Below are positions 10,896 to 23,644 of a DNA stretch of 64,000 bases, piece after piece; within the stretch, counting starts at the first letter, position 1, and every line of letters starts with the position of its first letter. This DNA is from Hippasteria phrygiana (taxonomy: Eukaryota > Echinodermata > Asteroidea > Valvatida > Goniasteridae). The notes beneath the pieces are model-generated. The model was not told the origin of the DNA, searched no databases, and worked only from the letters and a program-made list of their open reading frames with translations. The translations under genes and the position numbers were made by a program. The stretch covers positions 310,001-374,000 of the forward strand of contig JAZGUH010000702.1 of the NCBI GenBank assembly GCA_037893225.1, read 5' to 3'.

Positions 10896-13800
10896 GCCAG
10901 ATCTAAGCTATCCATACATGTCAAAATTACTGAATTTGGTTGATATTTCATGCAATTATGAATGAGTAAAGCAAGTCATACCCCGGGGAATTTGACAGGC
11001 ATGGAGCAATAAATAGAAGGTAATATGCACACAGATGTTGGCCGGAAAGAAAATAAACATTGCGAGGTTTGAATTTTCTCCACAAGTTTTAACTCCAAGA
11101 AGCCGCCGATAATTGCAACATGTAGCGCCAGATCTAAGCTATACATACATGTCAAAATTACTGCATTTGGTTGATATTTCATGCAATTATGAATGAGTAA
11201 AGCAAGTCCATACCCCAGGGAATTTGACAGGCATGGAGCAATAAATAAAAGGTAATATGCACACAGATGGTGGCCGGAAAGAAAATAAACATTGCGAGGT
11301 TTGAATTTTCTCCACAAGTGTTAACTCTAAGAAGCCGCCGATAATTGCAACATGTAGCGCCAGATCTAAGCTATCCATACATGTCAAAATTACTGCATTT
11401 GGTTGATATTTCATGCAATTATGAATGAGTAAAGCAAGTCCATACCCCAGGGAATTTGACAGGCATGGAGCAATAAATAAAAGGTAATATGCACACAGAT
11501 GGTGGCCGGAAAGAAAATAAACATTGCGAGGTTTGAATTTTCTCCACAAGTGTTAACTCTAAGAAGCCGCCGATAATTGCAACATGTAGCGCCAGATCTA
11601 AGCTATCCATACATGTCAAAATTACTGTATTTGGTTGATATTTCATGCAATTATGAATGAGTAAAGCAAGTCCATACCCCAGGGAATTTGACAGGCATGG
11701 AGCAATAAATAGAAGGTAATATGCACACAGATGTTGGCCGGAAAGAAAATAAACATTGCGAGGTTTGAATTTTCTCCACAAGTGTTAACTCTAAGAAGCC
11801 GCCGATAATTGCAACATGTAGCGCCAGATCTAAGCTATCCATACATGTCAAAATTACTGAATTTGGTTGATATTTCATGCAATTATGAATGAGTAAAGCA
11901 AGTCATACCCCAGGGAATTTGACAGGCATGGAGCAATAAATAGAAGGTAATATGCACACAGATGTTGGCCGGAAAGAAAATAAACATTGCGAGGTTTGAA
12001 TTTTCTCCACAAGTTTTAACTCTAAGAAGCCGCCGATAATTGCAACATGTAGCGCCAGATCTAAGCTATCCATACATGTCAAAATTACTGCATTTGGTTG
12101 ATATTTCATGCAATTATGAATGAGTAAAGCAAGTCCATACCCCAGGGAATTTGACAGGCATGGAGCAATAAATAAAAGGTAATATGCACACAGATGGTGG
12201 CCGGAAAGAAAATAAACATTGCGAGGTTTGAATTTTCTCCACAAGTGTTAACTCTAAGAAGCCGCCGATAATTGCAACATGTAGCGCCAGATCTAAGCTA
12301 TCCATACATGTCAAAATTACTGTATTTGGTTGATATTTCATGCAATTATGAATTAGTAAAGCAAGTCCATACCCCAGGGAATTTGACAGGCATGGAGCAA
12401 TAAATAAAAGGTAATCTGCACACAGATGGTGGCCGGGAAGAAAATAAACATTGCGAGGTTTGAATTTTCTCCACAAGTGTTAACTCTAAGAAGCCGCCGA
12501 TAATTGCAACATGTAGCGCCAGATCTAAGCTATCCATACATGTCAAAATTACTGAATTTGGTTGATATTTCATGCAATTATGAATTAGTAAAGCAAGTCC
12601 ATACCCCAGGGAATTTGACAGGCATGGAGCAATAAATAAAAGGTAATCTGCACACAGATGGTGGCCGGGAAGAAAATAAACATTGCGAGGTTTGAATTTT
12701 CTCCACAAGTGTTAACTCTAAGAAGCCGCCGATAATTGCAACATGTAGCGCCAGATCTAAGCTATCCATACATGTCAAAATTACTGAATTTGGTTGATAT
12801 TTCATGCAATTATGAATGAGTAAAGCAAGTCATACCCCGGGGAATTTGACAGGCATGGAGCAATAAATAGAAGGTAATATGCACACAGATGTTGGCCGGA
12901 AAGAAAATAAACATTGCGAGGTTTGAATTTTCTCCACAAGTTTTAACTCCAAGAAGCCGCCGATAATTGCAACATGTAGCGCCAGATCTAAGCTATACAT
13001 ACATGTCAAAATTACTGCATTTGGTTGATATTTCATGCAATTATGAATGAGTAAAGCAAGTCCATACCCCAGGGAATTTGACAGGCATGGAGCAATAAAT
13101 AAAAGGTAATATGCACACAGATGGTGGCCGGAAAGAAAATAAACATTGCGAGGTTTGAATTTTCTCCACAAGTGTTAACTCTAAGAAGCCGCCGATAATT
13201 GCAACATGTAGCGCCAGATCTAAGCTATCCATACATGTCAAAATTACTGCATTTGGTTGATATTTCATGCAATTATGAATGAGTAAAGCAAGTCCATACC
13301 CCAGGGAATTTGACAGGCATGGAGCAATAAATAAAAGGTAATATGCACACAGATGGTGGCCGGAAAGAAAATAAACATTGCGAGGTTTGAATTTTCTCCA
13401 CAAGTGTTAACTCTAAGAAGCCGCCGATAATTGCAACATGTAGCGCCAGATCTAAGCTATCCATACATGTCAAAATTACTGTATTTGGTTGATATTTCAT
13501 GCAATTATGAATGAGTAAAGCAAGTCCATACCCCAGGGAATTTGACAGGCATGGAGCAATAAATAAAAGGTAATCTGCACACAGATGGTGGCCGGGAAGA
13601 AAATAAACATTGCGAGGTTTGAATTTTCTCCACAAGTGTTAACTCTAAGAAGCCGCCGATAATTGCAACATGTAGCGCCAGATCTAAGCTATACATACAT
13701 GTCAAAATTACTGCATTTGGTTGATATTTCATGCAATTATGAATGAGTAAAGCAAGTCCATACCCCAGGGAATTTGACAGGCATGGAGCAATAAATAGAA

Positions 13801-14372
13801 GGTAATATGCACACAGATGGTGGCCGGAAAGAAAATAAACATTGCGAGGTTTGAATTTTCTCCACAAGTGTTAACTCTAAGAAGCCGCCGATAATTGCAA
13901 CATGTAGCGCCAGATCTAAGCTATCCATACATGTCAAAATTACTGCATTTGGTTGATATTTCATGCAATTATGAATGAGTAAAGCAAGTCCATACCCCAG
14001 GGAATTTGACAGGCATGGAGCAATAAATAAAAGGTAATATGCACACAGATGTTGGCCGGAAAGAAAATAAACATTGCGAGGTTTGAATTTTCTCCACAAG
14101 TGTTAACTCTAAGAAGCCGCCGATAATTGCAACATGTAGCGCCAGATCTAAGCTATCCATACATGTCAAAATTACTGAATTTGGTTGATATTTCATTCAA
14201 TTATGAATGAGTAAAGCAAGTCAATACCCCAGGGAATTTGACAGGCATGGAGCAATAAATAGACGGTAATATGCACACAGATGTTGGCCGGAAAGAAAAT
14301 AAACATTGCGAGGTTTGAATTTTCTCCACAAGTGTTAACTCTAAGAAGCCGCCGATAATTGCAACATGTAGC
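10896..14372. repeat. 15-mer higher-order repeat, 3477 bp, copy 2
   Basis: Every diagnostic site I checked agrees with 7419-10895 at a 3477-bp offset, including the rare GTCAATACC (near 14221) and AGACGG (near 14262) in the final monomer. I found no diagnostic-site difference between the two copies, so this is among the youngest-looking duplications in the window. At 14373 the pattern switches to K2 D A, which ends the repeat. Confidence 0.93.
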
Positions 14373-16226
14373 GCCAGATCTAAGCTATCCATACATGTCA
14401 AAATTACTGAATTTGGTTGATATTTCATGCAATTATGAATGAGTAAAGCAAGTCCATACCCCAGGGAATTTGACAGGCATGGAGCAATAAATAGAAGGTA
14501 ATATGCACACAGATGGTGGCCGGAAAGAAAATAAACATTGCGAGGTTTGAATTTTCTCCACAAGTGTTAACTCTAAGAAGCCGCCGATAATTGCAACATG
14601 TAGCGCCAGATCTAAGCTATCCATACATGTCAAAATTACTGCATTTGGTTGATATTTCATGCAATTATGAATGAGTAAAGCAAGTCCATACCCCAGGGAA
14701 TTTGACAGGCATGGAGCAATAAATAAAAGGTAATATGCACACAGATGGTGGCCGGAAAGAAAATAAACATTGCGAGGTTTGAATTTTCTCCACAAGTGTT
14801 AACTCTAAGAAGCCGCCGATAATTGCAACATGTAGCGCCAGATCTAAGCTATCCATACATGTCAAAATTACTGTATTTGGTTGATATTTCATGCAATTAT
14901 GAATGAGTAAAGCAAGTCCATACCCCAGGGAATTTGACAGGCATGGAGCAATAAATAAAAGGTAATCTGCACACAGATGGTGGCCGGGAAGAAAATAAAC
15001 ATTGCGAGGTTTGAATTTTCTCCACAAGTGTTAACTCTAAGAAGCCGCCGATAATTGCAACATGTAGCGCCAGATCTAAGCTATCCATACATGTCAAAAT
15101 TACTGAATTTGGTTGATATTTCATGCAATTATGAATGAGTAAAGCAAGTCATACCCCAGGGAATTTGACAGGCATGGAGCAATAAATAGAAGGTAATATG
15201 CACACAGATGTTGGCCGGAAAGAAAATAAACATTGCCAGGTTTGAATTTTCTCCACAAGTTTTAACTCCAAGAAGCCGCCGATAATTGCAACATGTAGCG
15301 CCAGATCTAAGCTATACATACATGTCAAAATTACTGCATTTGGTTGATATTTCATGCAATTATGAATGAGTAAAGCAAGTCCATACCCCAGGGAATTTGA
15401 CAGGCATGGAGCAATAAATAAAAGGTAATATGCACACAGATGTTGGCCGGAAAGAAAATAAACATTGCGAGGTTTGAATTTTCTCCACAAGTGTTAACTC
15501 TAAGAAGCCGCCGATAATTGCAACATGTAGCGCCAGATCTAAGCTATCCATACATGTCAAAATTACTGAATTTGGTTGATATTTCATTCAATTATGAATG
15601 AGTAAAGCAAGTCCATACCCCAGGGAATTTGACAGGCATGGAGCAATAAATAGAAGGTAATATGCACACAGATGTTGGCCGGAAAGAAAATAAACATTGC
15701 GAGGTTTGAATTTTCTCCACAAGTGTTAACTCTAAGAAGCCGCCGATAATTGCAACATGTAGCGCCAGATCTAAGCTATCCATACATGTCAAAATTACTG
15801 AATTTGGTTGATATTTCATGCAATTATGAATGAGTAAAGCAAGTCATACCCCAGGGAATTTGACAGGCATGGAGCAATAAATAGAAGGTAATATGCACAC
15901 AGATGTTGGCCGGAAAGAAAATAAACATTGCGAGGTTTGAATTTTCTCCACAAGTTTTAACTCTAAGAAGCCGCCGATAATTGCAACATGTAGCGCCAGA
16001 TCTAAGCTATCCATACATGTCAAAATTACTGCATTTGGTTGATATTTCATGCAATTATGAATGAGTAAAGCAAGTCCATACCCCAGGGAATTTGACAGGC
16101 ATGGAGCAATAAATAAAAGGTAATATGCACACAGATGGTGGCCGGAAAGAAAATAAACATTGCGAGGTTTGAATTTTCTCCACAAGTGTTAACTCTAAGA
16201 AGCCGCCGATAATTGCAACATGTAGC

Positions 16227-18081
16227 GCCAGATCTAAGCTATCCATACATGTCAAAATTACTGAATTTGGTTGATATTTCATTCAATTATGAATGAGTAA
16301 AGCAAGTCCATACCCCAGGGAATTTGACAGGCATGGAGCAATAAATAGAAGGTAATATGCACACAGATGTTGGCCGGAAAGAAAATAAACATTGCGAGGT
16401 TTGAATTTTCTCCACAAGTGTTAACTCTAAGAAGCCGCCGATAATTGCAACATGTAGCGCCAGATCTAAGCTATCCATACATGTCAAAATTACTGAATTT
16501 GGTTGATATTTCATGCAATTATGAATGAGTAAAGCAAGTCATACCCCAGGGAATTTGACAGGCATGGAGCAATAAATAGAAGGTAATATGCACACAGATG
16601 TTGGCCGGAAAGAAAATAAACATTGCCAGGTTTGAATTTTCTCCACAAGTTTTAACTCCAAGAAGCCGCCGATAATTGCAACATGTAGCGCCAGATCTAA
16701 GCTATACATACATGTCAAAATTACTGCATTTGGTTGATATTTCATGCAATTATGAATGAGTAAAGCAAGTCCATACCCCAGGGAATTTGACAGGCATGGA
16801 GCAATAAATAAAAGGTAATATGCACACAGATGTTGGCCGGAAAGAAAATAAACATTGCGAGGTTTGAATTTTCTCCACAAGTGTTAACTCTAAGAAGCCG
16901 CCGATAATTGCAACATGTAGCGCCAGATCTAAGCTATCCATACATGTCAAAATTACTGAATTTGGTTGATATTTCATTCAATTATGAATCAGTAAAGCAA
17001 GTCCATACCCCAGGGAATTTGACAGGCATGGAGCAATAAATAGAAGGTAATATGCACACAGATGTTGGCCGGAAAGAAAATAAACATTGCGAGGTTTGAA
17101 TTTTCTCCACAAGTGTTAACTCTAAGAAGCCGCCGATAATTGCAACATGTAGCGCCAGATCTAAGCTATCCATACATGTCAAAATTACTGCATTTGGTTG
17201 ATATTTCATGCAATTATGAATGAGTAAAGCAAGTCCATACCCCAGGGAATTTGACATGCATGGAGCAATAAATAAAAGGTAATATGCACACAGATGGTGG
17301 CCGGAAAGAAAATAAACATTGCGAGGTTTGAATTTTCTCCACAAGTGTTAACTCTAAGAAGCCGCCGATAATTGCAACATGTAGCGCCAGATCTAAGCTA
17401 TCCATACATGTCAAAATTACTGCATTTGGTTGATATTTCATGCAATTATGAATGAGTAAAGCAAGTCCATACCCCAGGGAATTTGACAGGCATGGAGCAA
17501 TAAATAAAAGGTAATATGCACACAGATGGTGGCCGGAAAGAAAATAAACATTGCGAGGTTTGAATTTTCTCCACAAGTGTTAACTCTAAGAAGCCGCCGA
17601 TAATTGCAACATGTAGCGCCAGATCTAAGCTATCCATACATGTCAAAATTACTGTATTTGGTTGATATTTCATGCAATTATGAATGAGTAAAGCAAGTCC
17701 ATACCCCAGGGAATTTGACATGCATGGAGCAATAAATAAAAGGTAATCTGCACACAGATGGTGGCCGGGAAGAAAATAAACATTGCGAGGTTTGAATTTT
17801 CTCCACAAGTGTTAACTCTAAGAAGCCGCCGATAATTGCAACATGTAGCGCCAGATCTAAGCTATCCATACATGTCAAAATTACTGAATTTGGTTGATAT
17901 TTCATTCAATTATGAATGAGTAAAGCAAGTCCATACCCCAGGGAATTTGACAGGCATGGAGCAATAAATAGAAGGTAATATGCACACAGATGTTGGCCGG
18001 AAAGAAAATAAACATTGCGAGGTTTGAATTTTCTCCACAAGTGTTAACTCTAAGAAGCCGCCGATAATTGCAACATGTAGC
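16227..18081. repeat. Eight-monomer block (1855 bp), copy 1 of a dispersed duplication
   Basis: The order J B2 C2 J-like, D with t104, D I J recurs at 20632-22486, offset 4405 bp (19 monomers, three of them short). The fourth monomer here has a private GAATCAG change at site 69 (about 16990) that the second copy lacks, so it arose after the duplication or was converted away. D monomers with t104 occur only in these two copies as far as I can see, which supports common descent. Confidence 0.87.
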
Positions 18082-20631
18082 GCCAGATCTAAGCTATCCA
18101 TACATGTCAAAATTACTGAATTTGGTTGATATTTCATTCAATTATGAATGAGTAAAGCAAGTCCATACCCCAGGGAATTTGACAGGCATGGAGCAATAAA
18201 TAGAAGGTAATATGCACACAGATGTTGGCCGGAAAGAAAATAAACATTGCGAGGTTTGAATTTTCTCCACAAGTGTTAACTCTAAGAAGCCGCCGATAAT
18301 TGCAACATGTAGCGCCAGATCTAAGCTATCCATACATGTCAAAATTACTGAATTTGGTTGATATTTCATGCAATTATGAATGAGTAAAGCAAGTCATACC
18401 CCAGGGAATTTGACAGGCATGGAGCAATAAATAGAAGGTAATATGCACACAGATGTTGGCCGGAAAGAAAATAAACATTGCCAGGTTTGAATTTTCTCCA
18501 CAAGTTTTAACTCCAAGAAGCCGCCGATAATTGCAACATGTAGCGCCAGATCTAAGCTATACATACATGTCAAAATTACTGCATTTGGTTGATATTTCAT
18601 GCAATTATGAATGAGTAAAGCAAGTCCATACCCCAGGGAATTTGACAGGCATGGAGCAATAAATAAAAGGTAATATGCACACAGATGTTGGCCGGAAAGA
18701 AAATAAACATTGCGAGGTTTGAATTTTCTCCACAAGTGTTAACTCTAAGAAGCCGCCGATAATTGCAACATGTAGCGCCAGATCTAAGCTATCCATACAT
18801 GTCAAAATTACTGAATTTGGTTGATATTTCATTCAATTATGAATGAGTAAAGCAAGTCCATACCCCAGGGAATTTGACAGGCATGGAGCAATAAATAGAA
18901 GGTAATATGCACACAGATGTTGGCCGGAAAGAAAATAAACATTGCGAGGTTTGAATTTTCTCCACAAGTGTTAACTCTAAGAAGCCGCCGATAATTGCAA
19001 CATGTAGCGCCAGATCTAAGCTATCCATACATGTCAAAATTACTGTATTTGGTTGATATTTCATGCAATTATGAATGAGTAAAGCAAGTCCATACCCCAG
19101 GGAATTTGACATGCATGGAGCAATAAATAAAAGGTAATCTGCACACAGATGGTGGCCGGGAAGAAAATAAACATTGCGAGGTTTGAATTTTCTCCACAAG
19201 TGTTAACTCTAAGAAGCCGCCGATAATTGCAACATGTAGCGCCAGATCTAAGCTATCCATACATGTCAAAATTACTGAATTTGGTTGATATTTCATTCAA
19301 TTATGAATGAGTAAAGCAAGTCCATACCCCAGGGAATTTGACAGGCATGGAGCAATAAATAGAAGGTAATATGCACACAGATGTTGGCCGGAAAGAAAAT
19401 AAACATTGCGAGGTTTGAATTTTCTCCACAAGTGTTAACTCTAAGAAGCCGCCGATAATTGCAACATGTAGCGCCAGATCTAAGCTATCCATACATGTCA
19501 AAATTACTGAATTTGGTTGATATTTCATGCAATTATGAATGAGTAAAGCAAGTCCATACCCCAGGGAATTTGACAGGCATGGAGCAATAAATAGAAGGTA
19601 ATATGCACACAGATGTTGGCCGGAAAGAAAATAAACATTGCGAGGTTTGAATTTTCTCCACAAGTGTTAACTCTAAGAAGCCGCCGATAATTGCAACATG
19701 TAGCGCCAGATCTAAGCTATCCATACATGTCAAAATTACTGAATTTGGTTGATATTTCATGCAATTATGAATGAGTAAAGCAAGTCATACCCCAGGGAAT
19801 TTGACAGGCATGGAGCAATAAATAGAAGGTAATATGCACACAGATGTTGGCCGGAAAGAAAATAAACATTGCCAGGTTTGAATTTTCTCCACAAGTTTTA
19901 ACTCCAAGAAGCCGCCGATAATTGCAACATGTAGCGCCAGATCTAAGCTATACATACATGTCAAAATTACTGAATTTGGTTGATATTTCATGCAATTATG
20001 AATGAGTAAAGCAAGTCCATACCCCAGGGAATTTGACAGGCATGGAGCAATAAATAAAAGGTAATATGCACACAGATGTTGGCCGGAAAGAAAATAAACA
20101 TTGCGAGGTTTGAATTTTCTCCACAAGTGTTAACTCTAAGAAGCCGCCGATAATTGCAACATGTAGCGCCAGATCTAAGCTATCCATACATGTCAAAATT
20201 ACTGTATTTGGTTGATATTTCATGCAATTATGAATGAGTAAAGCAAGTCCATACCCCAGGGAATTTGACATGCATGGAGCAATAAATAAAAGGTAATCTG
20301 CACACAGATGGTGGCCGGGAAGAAAATAAACATTGCGAGGTTTGAATTTTCTCCACAAGTGTTAACTCTAAGAAGCCGCCGATAATTGCAACATGTAGCG
20401 CCAGATCTAAGCTATCCATACATGTCAAAATTACTGAATTTGGTTGATATTTCATTCAATTATGAATGAGTAAAGCAAGTCCATACCCCAGGGAATTTGA
20501 CAGGCATGGAGCAATAAATAGAAGGTAATATGCACACAGATGTTGGCCGGAAAGAAAATAAACATTGCGAGGTTTGAATTTTCTCCACAAGTGTTAACTC
20601 TAAGAAGCCGCCGATAATTGCAACATGTAGC

Positions 20632-22486
20632 GCCAGATCTAAGCTATCCATACATGTCAAAATTACTGAATTTGGTTGATATTTCATTCAATTATGAATG
20701 AGTAAAGCAAGTCCATACCCCAGGGAATTTGACAGGCATGGAGCAATAAATAGAAGGTAATATGCACACAGATGTTGGCCGGAAAGAAAATAAACATTGC
20801 GAGGTTTGAATTTTCTCCACAAGTGTTAACTCTAAGAAGCCGCCGATAATTGCAACATGTAGCGCCAGATCTAAGCTATCCATACATGTCAAAATTACTG
20901 AATTTGGTTGATATTTCATGCAATTATGAATGAGTAAAGCAAGTCATACCCCAGGGAATTTGACAGGCATGGAGCAATAAATAGAAGGTAATATGCACAC
21001 AGATGTTGGCCGGAAAGAAAATAAACATTGCCAGGTTTGAATTTTCTCCACAAGTTTTAACTCCAAGAAGCCGCCGATAATTGCAACATGTAGCGCCAGA
21101 TCTAAGCTATACATACATGTCAAAATTACTGCATTTGGTTGATATTTCATGCAATTATGAATGAGTAAAGCAAGTCCATACCCCAGGGAATTTGACAGGC
21201 ATGGAGCAATAAATAAAAGGTAATATGCACACAGATGTTGGCCGGAAAGAAAATAAACATTGCGAGGTTTGAATTTTCTCCACAAGTGTTAACTCTAAGA
21301 AGCCGCCGATAATTGCAACATGTAGCGCCAGATCTAAGCTATCCATACATGTCAAAATTACTGAATTTGGTTGATATTTCATTCAATTATGAATGAGTAA
21401 AGCAAGTCCATACCCCAGGGAATTTGACAGGCATGGAGCAATAAATAGAAGGTAATATGCACACAGATGTTGGCCGGAAAGAAAATAAACATTGCGAGGT
21501 TTGAATTTTCTCCACAAGTGTTAACTCTAAGAAGCCGCCGATAATTGCAACATGTAGCGCCAGATCTAAGCTATCCATACATGTCAAAATTACTGCATTT
21601 GGTTGATATTTCATGCAATTATGAATGAGTAAAGCAAGTCCATACCCCAGGGAATTTGACATGCATGGAGCAATAAATAAAAGGTAATATGCACACAGAT
21701 GGTGGCCGGAAAGAAAATAAACATTGCGAGGTTTGAATTTTCTCCACAAGTGTTAACTCTAAGAAGCCGCCGATAATTGCAACATGTAGCGCCAGATCTA
21801 AGCTATCCATACATGTCAAAATTACTGCATTTGGTTGATATTTCATGCAATTATGAATGAGTAAAGCAAGTCCATACCCCAGGGAATTTGACAGGCATGG
21901 AGCAATAAATAAAAGGTAATATGCACACAGATGGTGGCCGGAAAGAAAATAAACATTGCGAGGTTTGAATTTTCTCCACAAGTGTTAACTCTAAGAAGCC
22001 GCCGATAATTGCAACATGTAGCGCCAGATCTAAGCTATCCATACATGTCAAAATTACTGTATTTGGTTGATATTTCATGCAATTATGAATGAGTAAAGCA
22101 AGTCCATACCCCAGGGAATTTGACATGCATGGAGCAATAAATAAAAGGTAATCTGCACACAGATGGTGGCCGGGAAGAAAATAAACATTGCGAGGTTTGA
22201 ATTTTCTCCACAAGTGTTAACTCTAAGAAGCCGCCGATAATTGCAACATGTAGCGCCAGATCTAAGCTATCCATACATGTCAAAATTACTGAATTTGGTT
22301 GATATTTCATTCAATTATGAATGAGTAAAGCAAGTCCATACCCCAGGGAATTTGACAGGCATGGAGCAATAAATAGAAGGTAATATGCACACAGATGTTG
22401 GCCGGAAAGAAAATAAACATTGCGAGGTTTGAATTTTCTCCACAAGTGTTAACTCTAAGAAGCCGCCGATAATTGCAACATGTAGC
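20632..22486. repeat. Eight-monomer block (1855 bp), copy 2 of a dispersed duplication
   Basis: This matches 16227-18081 monomer by monomer. The left flank also matches 17618-19008 at a second offset of 2550 bp (I J J B2 C2 J), so the segment 20168-21558 resembles two different upstream segments. This overlap fits successive duplications, or conversion between misaligned sister repeats. The match to the 4405-bp partner stops at 22487, where an F monomer replaces J. Confidence 0.85.
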
Positions 22487-23644
22487 GCCAGATCTAAGCT
22501 ATCCATACATGTCAAAATTACTGAATTTGGTTGATATTTCATGCAATTATGAATGAGTAAAGCAAGTCATACCCCAGGGAATTTGACAGGCATGGAGCAA
22601 TAAATAGAAGGTAATATGCACACAGATGTTGGCCGGAAAGAAAATAAACATTGCGAGGTTTGAATTTTCTCCACAAGTTTTAACTCTAAGAAGCCGCCGA
22701 TAATTGCAACATGTAGCGCCAGATCTAAGCTATCCATACATGTCAAAATTACTGCATTTGGTTGATATTTCATGCAATTATGAATGAGTAAAGCAAGTCC
22801 ATACCCCAGGGAATTTGACAGGCATGGAGCAATAAATAAAAGGTAATATGCACACAGATGGTGGCCGGAAAGAAAATAAACATTGCGAGGTTTGAATTTT
22901 CTCCACAAGTGTTAACTCTAAGAAGCCGCCGATAATTGCAACATGTAGCGCCAGATCTAAGCTATCCATACATGTCAAAATTACTGTATTTGGTTGATAT
23001 TTCATGCAATTATGAATTAGTAAAGCAAGTCCATACCCCAGGGAATTTGACAGGCATGGAGCAATAAATAAAAGGTAATCTGGACACAGATGGTGGCCGG
23101 GAAGAAAATAAACATTGCGAGGTTTGAATTTTCTCCACAAGTGTTAACTCTAAGAAGCCGCCGATAATTGCAACATGTAGCGCCAGATCTAAGCTATCCA
23201 TACATGTCAAAATTACTGAATTTGGTTGATATTTCATGCAATTATGAATGAGTAAAGCAAGTCATACCCCGGGGAATTTGACAGGCATGGAGCAATAAAT
23301 AGAAGGTAATATGCACACAGATGTTGGCCGGAAAGAAAATAAACATTGCGAGGTTTGAATTTTCTCCACAAGTTTTAACTCCAAGAAGCCGCCGATAATT
23401 GCAACATGTAGCGCCAGATCTAAGCTATACATACATGTCAAAATTACTGCATTTGGTTGATATTTCATGCAATTATGAATGAGTAAAGCAAGTCCATACC
23501 CCAGGGAATTTGACAGGCATGGAGCAATAAATAAAAGGTAATATGCACACAGATGGTGGCCGGAAAGAAAATAAACATTGCGAGGTTTGAATTTTCTCCA
23601 CAAGTGTTAACTCTAAGAAGCCGCCGATAATTGCAACATGTAGC
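22487..23644. repeat. Five-monomer lead-in F D H B C
   Basis: The H monomer at 22950 carries a private CTGGAC (the usual form is CTGCAC) shared with the H monomers at 24804 and 28744. The D H B C segment recurs at 24572 (offset 1854 bp) and at 28512 (a further 3940 bp). This is therefore a partial earlier copy of the nested 8-mer inside the 17-mer that follows. Confidence 0.83.

Larger units (their letters stand above)
14373..22486. repeat. J/I-rich irregular HOR zone with B2-C2-J cassettes
   Basis: Monomer order from 14373: K2 D A B2 C2 J F D J B2 C2 J-like (16922, private GAATCAG), D with t104, D I J J B2 C2 J I J, then a J-like monomer with g57, B2, C2-like (a38), I J J B2 C2 J, D with t104, D I J. 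The c170 change (TTGCCAGG) marks B2 monomers at 15069, 16459, 18314, 19705 and 20864. Spacing between them varies (1390, 1855, 1391 and 1159 bp), so no single period holds. Two internal duplications are clear, at offsets of 4405 bp and 2550 bp. Confidence 0.85.
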
